64,000 bases of DNA from Mogibacterium sp. Its GTDB lineage: Bacteria; Bacillota; Clostridia; Peptostreptococcales; Anaerovoracaceae. A program made the position numbers and the translations under genes. The DNA is taken from contig JAFWGQ010000014.1 in the NCBI GenBank assembly GCA_017512365.1, positions 186,001 through 250,000 on the forward strand, written 5' to 3'. The notes below the pieces were generated by a model, which had not been told where the DNA came from, made no database searches, and worked only from the letters and a program-made list of their open reading frames with translations. This document shows positions 1 to 8,827 of this stretch, piece by piece; the first letter of the stretch is position 1, and each line of letters starts with the position of its first letter.

Positions 1-159
1 AGAGCCCATCCAGTCATTAGACGACTTACTGCCCCAACATATTGCTACTCCAAAAGAGAATTTAACGTAATACCCATTGTTAGCATAACCGTACTGAATA
101 GTGTTATCTTTAATGAACGCGAGGATGTTCGCGAGTGTTTCCTTTACCTTCAGCTTCAC
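1..159 (-). CDS. Short phage distal protein, 3' end beyond window
   Basis: Open frame with a GTG start at 157-159, preceded by a good AGGAGGTG ribosome binding site seven bases away; it runs off the left edge, so only about 53 residues are visible. The N-terminus, reading (V/M)KLKVKETLANILAFI, matches the start of the gene at 380-880 (MKLKLKETLADIFAYLL) and more loosely that of 185-379. The rest is aromatic and Gly/Asn-rich, like small phage structural proteins. It lies downstream of the tail fibre genes in the same transcription direction. Function is unknown; a receptor-binding accessory or capsid/tail decoration protein is possible. Confidence 0.6.
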   Translation of the reverse strand, partial: MKLKVKETLANILAFIKDNTIQYGYANNGYYVKFSFGVAICWGSKSSNDWMGS

Positions 160-184
160 GCCGCCCACCTCCTTTCGGAGATGG

Positions 185-379
185 TTATAGATACCGTGTC
201 AGCGTGTAATATTGTTGAGTTCTCCCATCGCTTATGACCAGCAGATTGCTGTCCATTCCAACGCCTATCTGCATACCCGTTTTCGGGTCTGTGAACACCA
301 CATAACCGTACACATTCTTTTGTGTCTTTATTTGTCCTTGTATCAACTTCTTTAGCAGTTGTTTCAATGACAGCTTCAT
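185..379 (-). CDS. Small phage protein with shared amphipathic N-terminus
   Basis: Encodes 64 residues and follows the 380-880 gene with no gap. It begins with a Lys/Leu-rich helix (MKLSLKQLLKKLIQ) that resembles the starts of both neighbours, then a beta-rich segment (YGYVVFTDPKTGMQIGVGMD). I do not recognise a family. Position after the tail fibre genes suggests a distal tail or host-interaction accessory. The repeated N-terminus in three adjacent genes suggests a shared docking helix (inference). Confidence 0.55.
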   Translation of the reverse strand: MKLSLKQLLKKLIQGQIKTQKNVYGYVVFTDPKTGMQIGVGMDSNLLVISDGRTQQYYTLTRYL

Positions 380-880
380 CTACATCACCCCCAAACAGGA
401 GCGATGTGAAAATCGCTGTAAGCCTTGAAATAACTGAGTTACGCAGTACCCCCCCATTTTTATTCCGTAGATGCGATACGGCGTTAATACATGAGAAGCA
501 TCACTAAACCCTACATTGCCACTAATGAAATTTGCTTCTTTACCAATAGCAAAAGTCACGCCAGTTGTTCGAGCCATAAACGCTCTGTTTGTTGGGTCTA
601 TGTAAGAAGCCATAGAGTTGTTTCCTCCTGCAGTATTTGCAGATGCAAGTCCCACCGCTACAGCATTTTTACCGACATCACATCTTGTAATAACTGAATG
701 CCTTTTGTCTCCTGACCAAACATAGAAATGCACTTCTACTGCATCATAATCCGTTAAATTAATAGAAATTGTAGAAGCTCCCATGCTATCCCCGGCACTG
801 CTCCACAATAATTTCTTTCTTTCAACCTGCAACAGATAAGCGAATATATCCGCCAGCGTTTCCTTCAGTTTCAGTTTCAT
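380..880 (-). CDS. Phage protein of unknown function, tail-distal region
   Basis: Encodes 166 residues. The start codon overlaps the stop of the preceding 46-codon gene (ATGA at 877-880), which fixes the start. After the shared N-terminal helix (MKLKLKETLADIFAYLL) the chain is rich in Ser, Thr, Asn and Gly with alternating hydrophobic residues, compatible with a beta-structured tail or fibre module. No signal peptide or membrane segment is seen and no family is recognised. It belongs to the late structural operon, directly downstream of fibre genes. Confidence 0.6.
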   Translation of the reverse strand: MKLKLKETLADIFAYLLQVERKKLLWSSAGDSMGASTISINLTDYDAVEVHFYVWSGDKRHSVITRCDVGKNAVAVGLASANTAGGNNSMASYIDPTNRAFMARTTGVTFAIGKEANFISGNVGFSDASHVLTPYRIYGIKMGGYCVTQLFQGLQRFSHRSCLGVM

Positions 881-1017
881 TCGATCATCTCCCTCACAAT
901 GTCCCCAAGGGCATAAGCGAGCTCTTTAGTTATCCCATAAAAAAGGACGGCATTTACCGTCTCTCTTGGTGCAATCTTCATACACCTTTGGATAAATGCG
1001 TAAATATTTATCTTCAT
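877..1017 (-). CDS. Very small phage protein (46 aa)
   Basis: A 46-residue frame beginning MKINIYAFIQRC and ending REMIE. It is bounded by stop/start overlaps on both sides: ATGA at 1014-1017 with the upstream gene and ATGA at 877-880 with the downstream gene. This translational coupling is the main evidence that it is real. No motif is recognised. Confidence 0.55.
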   Translation of the reverse strand: MKINIYAFIQRCMKIAPRETVNAVLFYGITKELAYALGDIVREMIE

Positions 1018-1241
1018 TCGATCACCTCCTCAGGTTCCGGCTGTGGATGGTGATAGCACTCCTTCGCCAGATACTGGCCTTTCGGATCTACCACAAGTGC
1101 CGTGTGATATTCCACGCTCGATACGGCTGCAGCTGCGAGTATGCTGTGATACGCACTCATGGCCTTTTCCTCCGTGTCCTTGGTCGTGACGATGTTAGCC
1201 GTCTGACCGTTTATTGTCTGAAGTTCGATTACAATGAACAT
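1014..1241 (-). CDS. Small conserved-type phage protein (75 aa)
   Basis: Encodes 75 residues: a beta-strand start (MFIVIELQTINGQ), an Ala-rich helix, then an acidic tail (PQPEPEEVIE). A small protein of this kind often follows the fibre gene in siphophages of Firmicutes, but I cannot name a domain. Its start lies 10 bases below the end of the InlB-repeat gene and its stop overlaps the next start, consistent with the tail operon. Function unknown. Confidence 0.6.
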   Translation of the reverse strand: MFIVIELQTINGQTANIVTTKDTEEKAMSAYHSILAAAAVSSVEYHTALVVDPKGQYLAKECYHHPQPEPEEVIE

Positions 1242-1251
1242 GCTTACCTCC

Positions 1252-2418
1252 TTAGTTCATAAATACGTCTGTCCATCCGAGTGCGTTTATGGCTGTTATG
1301 AGGTCATGGTCCGTTCCGGATGCCTGGGTGTCGTCCAGATCCAGAAGGATATCCTTTTCACAGCAGACATCTTTTCCAAAAAACGCCCCCTCTTCATCGT
1401 CCGGTGCCGGCATGAAAAAACCGACGGCTGATGCGTCCTCGTTGTAGTCCATCGGATAAAACGCTGTAGACAGTCCGCCGGCTATTGTTGTCGTGTGATC
1501 TGATGCTATCTGCTGTGAATCTGTAATAGCGACTGATACCGGATAACTTAGATCTGTATCAAATGTGCCATTACCGACTATTTGCGGCGTTAGAGACCCG
1601 CTGGTTCCGGTGAGTGTAGGCGTTATAGTAAATGATCCTATTGTGATAACACAGACGCTCACAGAGTTGTTGGAATATGGATATGAGCTGCCTCCATAGT
1701 ATCTGGCATTTTCCGAGGAGAATATGCTCCAGTCAAACGAGATCCTTGCATATGCGCCTTCATCATCTTCGGCTCCATTTTGCTTGCACCGCACCACCTC
1801 TAGCTTTGATATGTTAGGTTTTACATACACCAATTCCCATACAGCATATAATGCAAGAGCAGCGTTACTGGTGTATGTAGCGCCAGGCGAATAATCTACC
1901 GTGCCCTGACCTGCTTTGGACGTGCTCGTTGCCCAGCCCTTGAAGGTGTAACCTTCTTTTTTCGGCAAGCCTGTTTGTAGTGTCAGATTCTCGCCATACC
2001 ATTTTGTCTGTGATCCAGGTGCTCCGCTACCGCCGTTGGCATTGTATGAAACCGTATACGATGTTTTTGCTGGAATAGTGTATGATCCGGAGCCTGATGC
2101 CGTAGCTGATGAAAACTCATCGGCAAATCTAATAGAGAATGAGATCAGTTGTGTCGAATGTGTTTTTTGTACACTGAATGTCTTTCGTGTAATCGGTTTA
2201 TATGCAGCATTAGCACCTTCAACATACACATATCCTGTGTATGTTGTTCCATTGTGCATCACTAAATTATAGGTTCCCGCCATATTTTTAGCATTTACAT
2301 ATGTATCAATGTAGCCTTCTATATGGTCTGGATAATCGGTAATGACCAAGTCTGCATATGGTGTAAGATATGCGTTACTCTTAGAAATTGTATTTCCGGT
2401 TATTCTCACTGTTGCCAT
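1252..2418 (-). CDS. Phage tail/fibre protein with InlB B-repeat-like domain
   Basis: Encodes 388 residues. The N-terminal third is beta-rich. At about residues 127-196 is an InlB B-repeat (Listeria-Bacteroides repeat, Flg_new type): SYNANGGSGAPGSQ, then KEGYTFKGWATS, then ALYAVWE, which are the hallmark pieces of that fold. The C-terminal part ends with a segment (AINALGWTDV) that resembles the end of other phage baseplate/fibre proteins. InlB B-repeats are common on bacterial surface proteins and bind surfaces or host ligands. Here, next to the tail-tip genes, it is probably part of a receptor-binding fibre (inference). It follows the collagen-like spike gene by four bases. Confidence 0.7.
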   Translation of the reverse strand: MATVRITGNTISKSNAYLTPYADLVITDYPDHIEGYIDTYVNAKNMAGTYNLVMHNGTTYTGYVYVEGANAAYKPITRKTFSVQKTHSTQLISFSIRFADEFSSATASGSGSYTIPAKTSYTVSYNANGGSGAPGSQTKWYGENLTLQTGLPKKEGYTFKGWATSTSKAGQGTVDYSPGATYTSNAALALYAVWELVYVKPNISKLEVVRCKQNGAEDDEGAYARISFDWSIFSSENARYYGGSSYPYSNNSVSVCVITIGSFTITPTLTGTSGSLTPQIVGNGTFDTDLSYPVSVAITDSQQIASDHTTTIAGGLSTAFYPMDYNEDASAVGFFMPAPDDEEGAFFGKDVCCEKDILLDLDDTQASGTDHDLITAINALGWTDVFMN

Positions 2419-2422
2419 AGTC

Positions 2423-4795
2423 TTAATCCTCGTTGTCGATGAGTTTTAATGTAAAGTGACCATTTTCTCTCTCATAGAATTGGAACTTTCCGAATGACAG
2501 CTTGTTATCTACATACATTTCCGAGCCATTCATATATGCCATCATATTGTCTTGGCCCTGATAGAATTCTATTTCCTGATCCGTAATAACGATGTGAAAA
2601 GCCAGGGCGCTGTTGCCTATGGTAATGCTAGGAACTGTTGTGTCTATGGATATGGCTCCATTAATGGTACTGAGTGCGTCGAAAACGGTTGACTCGCTAC
2701 CAGAGGAAGGGTCCTCGAACACTATCTGCTGTGCAGCCAGGCTGATCATATTGGCGACTGCTCTTATGTTTGATAGCAGACTTGTTCCGCCATCTGCATC
2801 TACTGTATCGACCTTGGTTTCTAAAGCAGGATCAACATAGCTGCGCATATTGTTGCCCGCCTCGACTACGGCAGATTCAGCTCTATCGTTGGCATATTCT
2901 TCCAGGTCTTCAGGTGCCGGTGTCCAGTCAGTAGCAACATTACCTTTTTCAAGCTTCGGATGATAAACGTTCCAGTATTGATTGGCTGCGGATGGACTGT
3001 GGCATAGATAAACCCTGATTATGTTGTGATCTGATCCTGTAGTCCATGTATATGACAGCCTTTGCTTTTCTGTAGTAAATGTCTGTCTGTTGCTTGGCCA
3101 GTCAGGAGTATCCCTGAATGACTGGACGGCCATATATGCCGGTTCAGAAACAATTTTCCCATCTACAGCAAGTGTATATGTGGTATTAGGCTCGCAAGCG
3201 ACATCCTGATATATGCCCCATCTACCGGAAGTGTGTGAAGCATCGGTAATCTTATGCATCCCTGTGGATGGATCGAACACAACCGAAATGTCCGATTCTT
3301 TCAGCCAGCCATCTATATCTTCAGTGCTGAGTAATAGGTTCCTTCCGCCGATTTCGAGGCCATCGATAACCCCTGTTGTGAGATCTCCGGCGTATGTCCA
3401 TGTCATTGTCGAACCGGATATTGCTGTGCACTTATATACTAGCGATGTTTCGGTATTGAGGTACATCGAGCCAACAACTGCCCCAGGGATTGTTGCAGTA
3501 GCTGTTCCACTTGTATGCGTGAGAGCCGTGCCATAGAACCATTCGGCAGTATCACCCTTAGGACCCTGCGCGCCGTCCTGTCCATTCTCTATACTAACGG
3601 TATCGCCATTGATCGTTATATCTGCTCCTGTATCAGTCTGCGTCACAGATACATCAATATCGGTCAGCACCTCACTGAGCTTCTTGCCCGTGTTCCCGAT
3701 CTTGACATTATTGCCGTTTATCGTGATGGAGCCGTCCGTCGGATCGAACAGGATATAGTTGTTCTGTCCGCCTATCACCTGCTGACGGGACGAATCGAAT
3801 ATGATGTTTTCGCCGAATGTGCTGACAAGATGCCCTGTGCCGTCATAGATCTTCAGGCCGGTGCTTGACAGCAGGGCCTTGTATCCCTGCCCCTGCCTCG
3901 CGTCAGAATCATCTTGCGACTCGCCACTTGCAGGAGTCGTACCAGAAGCCATGCCGCTCGGAAGCACCCACAGGCCGGCAGATGTCACAGCGATGTGCGC
4001 CATGATGTACTCGGTCTGCGAGTCTGTTATATCAAGCACATACCACCCCTCTTCATGCGGGTTCTTCGTCGGATCAGGCGAAGCAATAGGTACATACTCT
4101 CCAGATATCAGTTCAAAATACACCTTGCCGGGCTGAACTGTAGTATCCGATGTGACGGTATATGTCCCGTGTTTCTGTATCCAGTCAAGAGTACCCGCAA
4201 CATCCTCAACCACAGAGAGCTGTACTAAGGCGTTATTCGCGTAGTCTGTGGCTGTGGAGGCTTGCTGTTTTGCCTCGTTCGCCGATGTTTTCGCCTCATT
4301 TGCAGCAGTCTGTGCAAGGCCCGCATTTGTCAGAGCTGTCTGTGCATGAGATTCAGCCTCTTCAGCTGCTTCCCCTGCTGCTTCTGCTTTCTCATCTGCA
4401 ATATCAGCGGCCGTTTTCGCCCTGGTTGCTTCAGCCTCAGCCTGCGTCGCATAGTTGTATGCCTTTGCAGCATCATCTCGAGCGACTGCCGCATCCATGC
4501 CGGCTTGAGTAGCGACCTTATATGACTTGTTTGCCGTCGTATCGTCAGTCGGCGGAGCTGATCCGTTTCCGGTGAGCCAGGCAGTGCCTCCAGATACCCT
4601 TACCTGTACGACATCGCCCTTGCTTGCCGCTATGGTCATCCTTACAGGTGTCTCTACCGAGGATCCTGTCAGCCTGACCCATGCTATATCCTCTTCGATG
4701 CGTGCGACCACGCCCCTTGTATCGTAAGCAGACGTTTTCTCTTTCGGCGTCTGCATCGCCCTGGTCAGCTTTTTGGAGATGTTATCTATCTGCAT
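2423..4795 (-). CDS. Phage tail spike/fibre with coiled coil, collagen-like and carbohydrate-binding-like segments
   Basis: Encodes 790 residues. Order of parts: a small beta domain (about 20-90), a long Ala/Glu/Lys coiled coil (about 95-200), beta-rich repeats, a short collagen-like stretch (GQDGAQGPKGD near 405-415), then at about 480-640 a module starting GGRNLLLSTEDIDGW that reads like a CBM4/9-type carbohydrate-binding jelly roll. A further helical and beta C-terminus carries the trimer-like end. This architecture is typical of the central tail-tip or side fibre that meets the host surface. The start overlaps the end of the baseplate hub gene by 14 bases. Confidence 0.75.
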   Translation of the reverse strand: MQIDNISKKLTRAMQTPKEKTSAYDTRGVVARIEEDIAWVRLTGSSVETPVRMTIAASKGDVVQVRVSGGTAWLTGNGSAPPTDDTTANKSYKVATQAGMDAAVARDDAAKAYNYATQAEAEATRAKTAADIADEKAEAAGEAAEEAESHAQTALTNAGLAQTAANEAKTSANEAKQQASTATDYANNALVQLSVVEDVAGTLDWIQKHGTYTVTSDTTVQPGKVYFELISGEYVPIASPDPTKNPHEEGWYVLDITDSQTEYIMAHIAVTSAGLWVLPSGMASGTTPASGESQDDSDARQGQGYKALLSSTGLKIYDGTGHLVSTFGENIIFDSSRQQVIGGQNNYILFDPTDGSITINGNNVKIGNTGKKLSEVLTDIDVSVTQTDTGADITINGDTVSIENGQDGAQGPKGDTAEWFYGTALTHTSGTATATIPGAVVGSMYLNTETSLVYKCTAISGSTMTWTYAGDLTTGVIDGLEIGGRNLLLSTEDIDGWLKESDISVVFDPSTGMHKITDASHTSGRWGIYQDVACEPNTTYTLAVDGKIVSEPAYMAVQSFRDTPDWPSNRQTFTTEKQRLSYTWTTGSDHNIIRVYLCHSPSAANQYWNVYHPKLEKGNVATDWTPAPEDLEEYANDRAESAVVEAGNNMRSYVDPALETKVDTVDADGGTSLLSNIRAVANMISLAAQQIVFEDPSSGSESTVFDALSTINGAISIDTTVPSITIGNSALAFHIVITDQEIEFYQGQDNMMAYMNGSEMYVDNKLSFGKFQFYERENGHFTLKLIDNED

Positions 4796-5795
4796 ACTTG
4801 ATCACCTCCTCGGAGACCTTGAGTCCTGCTCCGAGTGTTATCTTCTGGGATGTCACTTTGAATGTCCCTACCAGGTCCTGTTCCGGATAGCTCAGACGGA
4901 TGACATCACCGACATGCACGCTGTCGTGATACCTCCTGTCATATGAGATCGTCATAGCCACTCCCTGCAGCTCTTTCAGCCGCCTCTGAGCGTAACGCTG
5001 TATCGATTCATCGTCGCTGAGCGTTACGGAAGTCTCTTCCTTCCACACCTCACGGCCCCGGTTCTGTATGGACAGCTCTGAACTATCATCCTTATCCTTT
5101 GCCTCGTAGGAGACCGCACCGCTTATCGCCCGGAACACATTCGGGCATTCGAACATGTCATACTCCACTTTCACGGAAGGCTCGACCGCGTCAGAATCAA
5201 GATTGTCAAACGTAGCGACGACCGCGTCAGACTTCGGACAAACAGAAATAGTGCCATCCCCGGAGATCTTCAGTCTCCAGTCGATGGCATTAAGTATCTT
5301 TTCTATCATGGTCATGTTCGTCTCGCCCTGCTCCGCGATCAGAAAGTCGGAGAGCCTCGGCGAATCGCCTTCGATTTCGACCGGGGCATTGCATACGGCG
5401 AGCAGCTTCTTTATGATCTCAGCGCCGCTGAAACCCCTGGTTGCATACCAGCCCTGCGGCAGCAGAACATCGGAAGCCGGTTTCAGGACCGAATAGCACT
5501 TCAGAGTGTGCTTTACGAGCGGGCCCTCGATGCTCCTATCCGGAGTGGATGCGAGTCCGGTAAAGAGAGGGATATGTGCCCGCTCCCCAGACTGCTCTAC
5601 ATCCATCCATATCCGGATCCACTTCTCTATGCCGTGCTCGTATTCAACGCAGTCTATGTCCGCTGACTCGAACATGCCCGAGTCGATATGATTGATAGTA
5701 CCGCCCGTTATACGCAGCACGTCAGTATCACGCCATGTCTTCGGGTCTATGAATGTGGCGTGGAAAGAAGCCGAAAAACCTTTTGACCAGTTCAT
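4782..5795 (-). CDS. Phage baseplate hub / tail-associated protein
   Basis: Encodes 337 residues. The layout (a beta-rich N-terminus, the segment RGFSGAEIIKKLL near 120-135, then SGDGTISVCPKSD near 185-200 and a C-terminal RLSYPEQDLVG segment) matches the gpD/gp27-like hub proteins at the start of siphophage tail-tip (Tal) proteins. There is no peptidase or muramidase domain, so it is the short structural form. It begins ATGA-coupled to the large FN3-like tail protein (5792-5795) and ends under the spike gene, fitting the distal tail, hub, fibre order. Confidence 0.6.
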   Translation of the reverse strand: MNWSKGFSASFHATFIDPKTWRDTDVLRITGGTINHIDSGMFESADIDCVEYEHGIEKWIRIWMDVEQSGERAHIPLFTGLASTPDRSIEGPLVKHTLKCYSVLKPASDVLLPQGWYATRGFSGAEIIKKLLAVCNAPVEIEGDSPRLSDFLIAEQGETNMTMIEKILNAIDWRLKISGDGTISVCPKSDAVVATFDNLDSDAVEPSVKVEYDMFECPNVFRAISGAVSYEAKDKDDSSELSIQNRGREVWKEETSVTLSDDESIQRYAQRRLKELQGVAMTISYDRRYHDSVHVGDVIRLSYPEQDLVGTFKVTSQKITLGAGLKVSEEVIKYADR

Positions 5796-8700
5796 GATTC
5801 GCTCTCCTCTTCAGTTATCCATTCCGCATATGTCATGCCGGCGAGTTCCTGCGGATCCACTCTCGTTATAGATATGGTGAACTCCACGATCTTGCCGGCG
5901 CTCTTATGCGACCACTTCTCGCTTACCTGTACATCTGCGGAGAAGCTTGACCCTTCCGGTGTGCGTACATGGCAGACGCCCGTATATACGCTCAGGCGTC
6001 TCATGGCCTCTACAGTGTCAGTCTCGTCTGCCGGGACAGCTACACCCGTGACGCTGGTCTTCCTGGATACCGACCTTCCCCAGTCTCCCTGGACCGAGCC
6101 TCCGAGATACTTAGTCTCAACGAAGTCCTTCTCCCAGGAGCCCGATACCTCGAGATTATAGCTGAGAGCTACCTTGTCTCCGCCGAAATCGATGATCGTC
6201 TGTTCCAGATCGAGCAGGTCGCCATCTTCAGAATCGGTATCATAGAAAGCGATCTCATTGTCTTCCGTAATGTAGTCGCCGTCTACCGTCCTGAACACGA
6301 TCCTGTGCCCGCCGTATTCCCCAAGCGTCGGATACGGGTCCACATACTGCGTCCCGAACTCGGCGCCTTCATAGATCAGTTCCGGTTTATCTGCCGACAG
6401 CCTGTATATGTCGCATGTGTCGCCCGTGATGTATCCGGTCGGTGCGTTCGGCGTTATCACCGCAATGAGAGCCTCGTCATCGATAGATACAGTCGCCGTC
6501 GGTTTCAGGGCCTGATGTGACCAGTGCACCTCGAAGTCGACAGAGTCCGTTGCAGTCTGTCCAACAGTGTCCTCCACGGTCGCGATCAGTCTGTACTGCG
6601 CCCTGTCGTCGAAAGCGCCGATCAGGTCGTCTCTCGTTATGGTCATCTCTTCATCGCCTATCTGTTTCATGAGCACGACCGTCTCTCCCTCGTAGCCATC
6701 CAGCTCGCTTTCGTCCGGACGATAAACATGGAACGGTGCTGCTCTTACTACTGCGATGGTCGTTGTTCCGGCTATCCCTGCTCCCGAGACCTCGACAGTC
6801 AATGGCATTTCCGTCAGCGACAGCACCTCGGCTGTTTCTCCGGTGTCACTGTCTATGACCACTTCCGCAACCTCAAGCGATGTATCCACTATCTCGCATG
6901 AGACCGGCTGCGCTATCGCTACTGCAACAGGATCGCTCCACGGTGACAGCATGCCCGAATCGGATTTGACCTTGACTGAAATATAGTGCAGGCCCTCTTC
7001 ATTCCAGCCCAGCTCTGCCGCGTTCAGATCCGCATAGGTCTGTGTCTCGACCGACTTGATTATCCTGTAGGCGTCTTCGTCGCCTGATTCCGATTCATCA
7101 TCGAAGATCACCTCCGCGATGTCTGCAGTCTGCTGCAGCGTTCCGTCTCCGGAAGCATAATCCCACGATATAGTGAAGTCGTCTCCGATCGAGAGCACAG
7201 ATGAGGAGATATCCACAGCCGGGATGTCCGGTGCACTTTTCAGCCCGATTGGGACTATATCCGAATACGGACTGTATATCTTGCTGTCCGGCTTGTCGAT
7301 GATCAGCCTTACCCTGACGAACCATTCCTTGCCCAGCTCAAGGTCAGCGATGATCCATGACGCTGCGTGCATGTTGGAAATGGTATAAGTCTTAGGCTCG
7401 TCAGTCGATTCCCAGGCATCCTCATGGTCCGCCCAGGATATCTCGGCGCTGTTGGCCTTGGCCCAGCTCCAGTTCCAGCTGACTCTTACACTGCCCTCTA
7501 CCTCTGTACGTCTTGCCGTGACGCCCGTAGGCTGTCCGACGGCGACTCCATCGCTCCAGTCGATATCCGATGCCATGCGCACCGGATCTATCGTATATAC
7601 AGTGACGCCGTCACTTCTTGTGTTGCTTGTTATGGTCCCGAGCACGGAACGGACTCCGAAGAATATCTCATCCTCGTCAGACCAGTCCGGGCACTGTACA
7701 ACAAGACTCGAGCCACTCGTAGCTACGCCGATAGCCATAGGCTGCGAGTTAGGCGATGCTGTCTTGTAGTAGATGACGGTCGGTGCATTGATCGACGTGT
7801 TCTTTGTGAACTCTACGGTCGCCTTATACTGCTCAGGGTTAGTGCTGAATGTAGTCAGCGTCGGAGCTGTCATCTTCCCGGTCCAGATCAATGTAGCTGC
7901 GCCTTCCGTGGTCTGGTTGTCATGCTTTGTCTTGATCCGGACATAAAGGCACTCGTCCAGACCGCATATATCATCTGTGCTGAATGATGTTCCCTGTACT
8001 CCGCCTGTTGCGTTGAGTGACCTTGCCTGCGTCCAGCTTGCTCCCGACGGGAACGACATGTCCGGGTTAGGCGAAACGATCGCCCACTCAATAGTCACGC
8101 CACCGTCGTCCACAGGATATGCTCTTGAGATCGGAGCCACGAAGTTCAGTGTTACATCATAGCCGCCTGTACGGTTATCCACAACGTTATATGACCAGAC
8201 ATATGCCTGCTTCGGCTTTGCGTATACGTGGCTGGCAGTAACAGAATATCCGGAATTCCCTGCACAGCCCCTCGAATACACCCTCACCCATCTGGTATGC
8301 GAGCCTGAGGATATATCAGATTCCTCAGGCGCAATTGCCCAGGAAGACCCTTGAACGTCTGCGACATAAAAAGCAGGCGCCTGTTCTTCTGCTGTCCAGG
8401 CCGTTTCGATAACGATGTCTGCGAATGGCTGATTCTCTCCCGGAGATACCGAGCCGCTGAATCTGCAGGTGTTGTCGCTCACCAATTCAGCCGTTATGGA
8501 TGGTATCGGCGGCGCATACAGGTTGTAGGTCGCTCTCTTAACCTCAGACCACCCCGGATTTACTTGTTTATCTCCGCACTTGTGCTTTCCAGGGTTGCTC
8601 TTGACCGCGAAAGTGAAGCCTGATAACACGGGTCCATAAGGATAGTAGTTCCCGAAATTGACAGTCACAGCCTTGGACGTGGTTGTCTTGCCTATATCCT

Positions 8701-8827
8701 TTGAGCCGCCAGGTGACGACGAAAACTTCTGTCCGTCGGCTGCTCCGTGAGTAGGCAGCGCCCAGCTGCAGGTAAATTTGCCTCCGCTTTTTGAAATGCT
8801 AAGTCCCGAAGGAGTATGCTTTCCCAT
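5792..8827 (-). CDS. Large minor tail protein with fibronectin/Ig-like repeats
   Basis: Encodes 1011 residues from the ATG at 8825-8827, which overlaps the tape measure stop (TAATG) and has a GAGG site eight bases upstream. The body consists of repeated beta-sandwich-like units (patterns such as VTARRTEVEGSVRVSWNW and IVRVYSRG) resembling FN3 modules. The last 150 residues (EVSGSWEKDF, VQVSEKWSHK, FTISITRVD) look like the distal-tail domain of phages from Gram-positive hosts. It probably forms the tail tip between the tape measure and the hub. Exact domain borders are not certain. Confidence 0.65.
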   Translation of the reverse strand: MGKHTPSGLSISKSGGKFTCSWALPTHGAADGQKFSSSPGGSKDIGKTTTSKAVTVNFGNYYPYGPVLSGFTFAVKSNPGKHKCGDKQVNPGWSEVKRATYNLYAPPIPSITAELVSDNTCRFSGSVSPGENQPFADIVIETAWTAEEQAPAFYVADVQGSSWAIAPEESDISSGSHTRWVRVYSRGCAGNSGYSVTASHVYAKPKQAYVWSYNVVDNRTGGYDVTLNFVAPISRAYPVDDGGVTIEWAIVSPNPDMSFPSGASWTQARSLNATGGVQGTSFSTDDICGLDECLYVRIKTKHDNQTTEGAATLIWTGKMTAPTLTTFSTNPEQYKATVEFTKNTSINAPTVIYYKTASPNSQPMAIGVATSGSSLVVQCPDWSDEDEIFFGVRSVLGTITSNTRSDGVTVYTIDPVRMASDIDWSDGVAVGQPTGVTARRTEVEGSVRVSWNWSWAKANSAEISWADHEDAWESTDEPKTYTISNMHAASWIIADLELGKEWFVRVRLIIDKPDSKIYSPYSDIVPIGLKSAPDIPAVDISSSVLSIGDDFTISWDYASGDGTLQQTADIAEVIFDDESESGDEDAYRIIKSVETQTYADLNAAELGWNEEGLHYISVKVKSDSGMLSPWSDPVAVAIAQPVSCEIVDTSLEVAEVVIDSDTGETAEVLSLTEMPLTVEVSGAGIAGTTTIAVVRAAPFHVYRPDESELDGYEGETVVLMKQIGDEEMTITRDDLIGAFDDRAQYRLIATVEDTVGQTATDSVDFEVHWSHQALKPTATVSIDDEALIAVITPNAPTGYITGDTCDIYRLSADKPELIYEGAEFGTQYVDPYPTLGEYGGHRIVFRTVDGDYITEDNEIAFYDTDSEDGDLLDLEQTIIDFGGDKVALSYNLEVSGSWEKDFVETKYLGGSVQGDWGRSVSRKTSVTGVAVPADETDTVEAMRRLSVYTGVCHVRTPEGSSFSADVQVSEKWSHKSAGKIVEFTISITRVDPQELAGMTYAEWITEEESES

